Source: Allobosea sp. 67-29
Lineage (GTDB): Bacteria; Pseudomonadota; Alphaproteobacteria; Rhizobiales; Beijerinckiaceae
DNA length: 64,000 nt
Direction: 5' to 3'
Assembly (NCBI RefSeq): GCF_001898115.1
Contig: NZ_MKSQ01000005.1
Coordinates: 182,108-246,107, forward strand
A program made the translations under genes and the position numbers. Under the pieces are notes generated by a model. The model saw only the letters and a program-made list of their open reading frames with translations, was not told where the DNA came from and did no database searches. Below, piece by piece: positions 63,168 through 64,000 of this stretch. The number at the start of each line of letters is the position of its first letter. The stretch's first letter is position 1.

Positions 63168-64000
63168 TCAGCGGCTCTGGCCGGTCAGCAGCGGCGTGAT
63201 GCGCCGAAGCGTGACGCGCCGGTTCTCGCGCGAGGCGCCCTGCGTCTGCACTTTCAGATACTGCTCGCCATAGCCCTGCGTCGTCAGGTTCTCCGGCGGG
63301 ATCCGGAAGTCGCGCGTCAGGATCTCCGCCACCGACTGGGCCCGGCGGTCGGAGAGCGAGAGGTTGTCGACGTCGGAACCGACGGCGTCGGTATGGCCCT
63401 CGACGAGGAAGACCTCGTTCGGCGAGCTTTGCAGCACGCGCCGGATCGAATCCGCGATTACCGCGAGACGCTGCGCCTGGTCGGGCGTCACCTGCCAGGA
63501 GCCGGTATCGAAATTGATCGTGTCGATGTCGACGCTGCGCATACGGGCCCGCAGATCCGGGGAATAGCGCACCTCGTCCAGCGTGTAGCGCCGCGGGATC
63601 GCCGCGATCGGCGGGGCCATGATCGTTTCGTAGATCAGGTCCTCGTCGGCCCGTTCGGCATCGACGATGTAGCGCTCGCGCGGGATCGGCAGCGGCGGTG
63701 GCGGCAGCACCACGACATCGTCGGCGAAGCGCCCCGGCCGGTCCCGCAGCGTGTTGTCGATAATGACGACCTCGCGGTCGTCGCGGCCGATGCGGCTGCG
63801 GCGGATCAGCCGGCCCTGATCGTCGGTGACGGTGACGATGCGCGTGCCGTCGGGGCGCTCGAAGACCGTGCGCGTCTCCCCATCCCGGCGCTCGGCCCGG
63901 CCCTGCCAGCCGAGGTCGCGGAAGCGCTGGTCCTCGTCGCGGCGGATGATGGCGCGGCCGTCATCGTCGCGGATGATGGTGCGGCCGGGCTCGCGGATGA
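63168..64000 (-). CDS. OmpA family protein, C-terminal part (start outside window)
   Basis: The last 277 codons of a larger gene; the N-terminus is to the right of the window. The upstream part is Arg/Asp-rich with repeats such as RTIIRDDDGRAIIRRDED and RPDGTRIVTVTDDQGRLI. Then a Pro stretch (LPPPPLPIPRER) leads to the OmpA C-terminal domain with VEGHTDAVGSDVDNLSLSDR and SRENRRVTLRR, which bind peptidoglycan diaminopimelate. It probably anchors an envelope complex to the cell wall. Confidence 0.88.
   Translation of the reverse strand, partial: IREPGRTIIRDDDGRAIIRRDEDQRFRDLGWQGRAERRDGETRTVFERPDGTRIVTVTDDQGRLIRRSRIGRDDREVVIIDNTLRDRPGRFADDVVVLPPPPLPIPRERYIVDAERADEDLIYETIMAPPIAAIPRRYTLDEVRYSPDLRARMRSVDIDTINFDTGSWQVTPDQAQRLAVIADSIRRVLQSSPNEVFLVEGHTDAVGSDVDNLSLSDRRAQSVAEILTRDFRIPPENLTTQGYGEQYLKVQTQGASRENRRVTLRRITPLLTGQSR

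Overview
The window is one continuous stretch of a high-GC (about two thirds G+C) alphaproteobacterial chromosome. Gene content and order fit the Hyphomicrobiales (Rhizobiales), and a Bosea-like organism is my best guess from protein style. Supporting points are the hisB-DUF2628-hisH-hisA-hisF-hisE-coaA string, aroA-cmk with 4-base overlap, the TIGR02300 acidic protein beside a tRNA-Ala, EcfG-type promoters, and REP-like hairpins of Rhizobiales type. There is no phage, IS element, integrase or CRISPR. This is mostly core genome with small accessory insertions.

Layout. 1-6.5 kb: start of trpA, hrpB helicase, a DUF1194 vWA protein, cmk-aroA, the TIGR02300 protein and tRNA-Ala(GGC). 6.5-8.4 kb: a probable VOC-protein/MFS unit behind a palindromic operator. 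8.5-17.4 kb: a complete high-affinity potassium locus, consisting of a 26-aa membrane peptide, kdpF, kdpA, an unannotated 58-aa membrane peptide, kdpB, kdpC, the kdpD sensor, kdpE and then a PtsN-like EIIA protein. 17.5-22 kb: an exported unknown and a three-gene set (WecA-like transferase, SDR epimerase/reductase, membrane-bound CapD/WbpM-like dehydratase) that could start O-antigen synthesis on UDP-QuiNAc. 22-28.3 kb: a TetR regulator, cobQ, a PLP aminotransferase, a TPR-like unknown, RidA and YqaA. 28.3-33 kb: coaA and the his genes. 33-41.8 kb: mutS, an unusual 5TMR-LYT/PAS/MCP protein, maeB, a small basic stress protein and a YbhN-like membrane protein. 41.9-48.1 kb: DapA-like and FAH catabolic enzymes, cspA, a Bcr/CflA pump, a GST, a tail-anchored unknown, and a periplasmic copper pair (PCu(A)C plus DUF2946). 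48.2-51.5 kb: metNIQ behind a 22-codon leader peptide ending in three Cys codons. 51.5-59.9 kb: phytase-like exported protein, XRE regulator with its divergent membrane protein, csbD, dnaJ, dnaK and an LprI-like exported protein. 60-62.9 kb: thiC-thiM under a TPP riboswitch. 62.9-64 kb: a YjfB-like protein and the C-terminal part of an OmpA-family protein.

The most interesting signal is the leader at 48365-48433. It has a strong ribosome-binding site, codes for 22 residues ending Cys-Cys-Cys-Arg-Arg, and is followed by mutually exclusive hairpins before the metNIQ unit. It looks like an undescribed cysteine-sensing attenuator for a methionine/sulfur transporter. Next are two matching 22-bp palindromes (TGACGAAT-N6-ATTCRTCA), one at the TetR gene and one in the cobQ/aminotransferase divergent region; the extra small membrane proteins of the kdp operon; and two good general-stress (EcfG) promoters.

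All calls come from reading the sequence and from knowledge of protein families. No database search was run.
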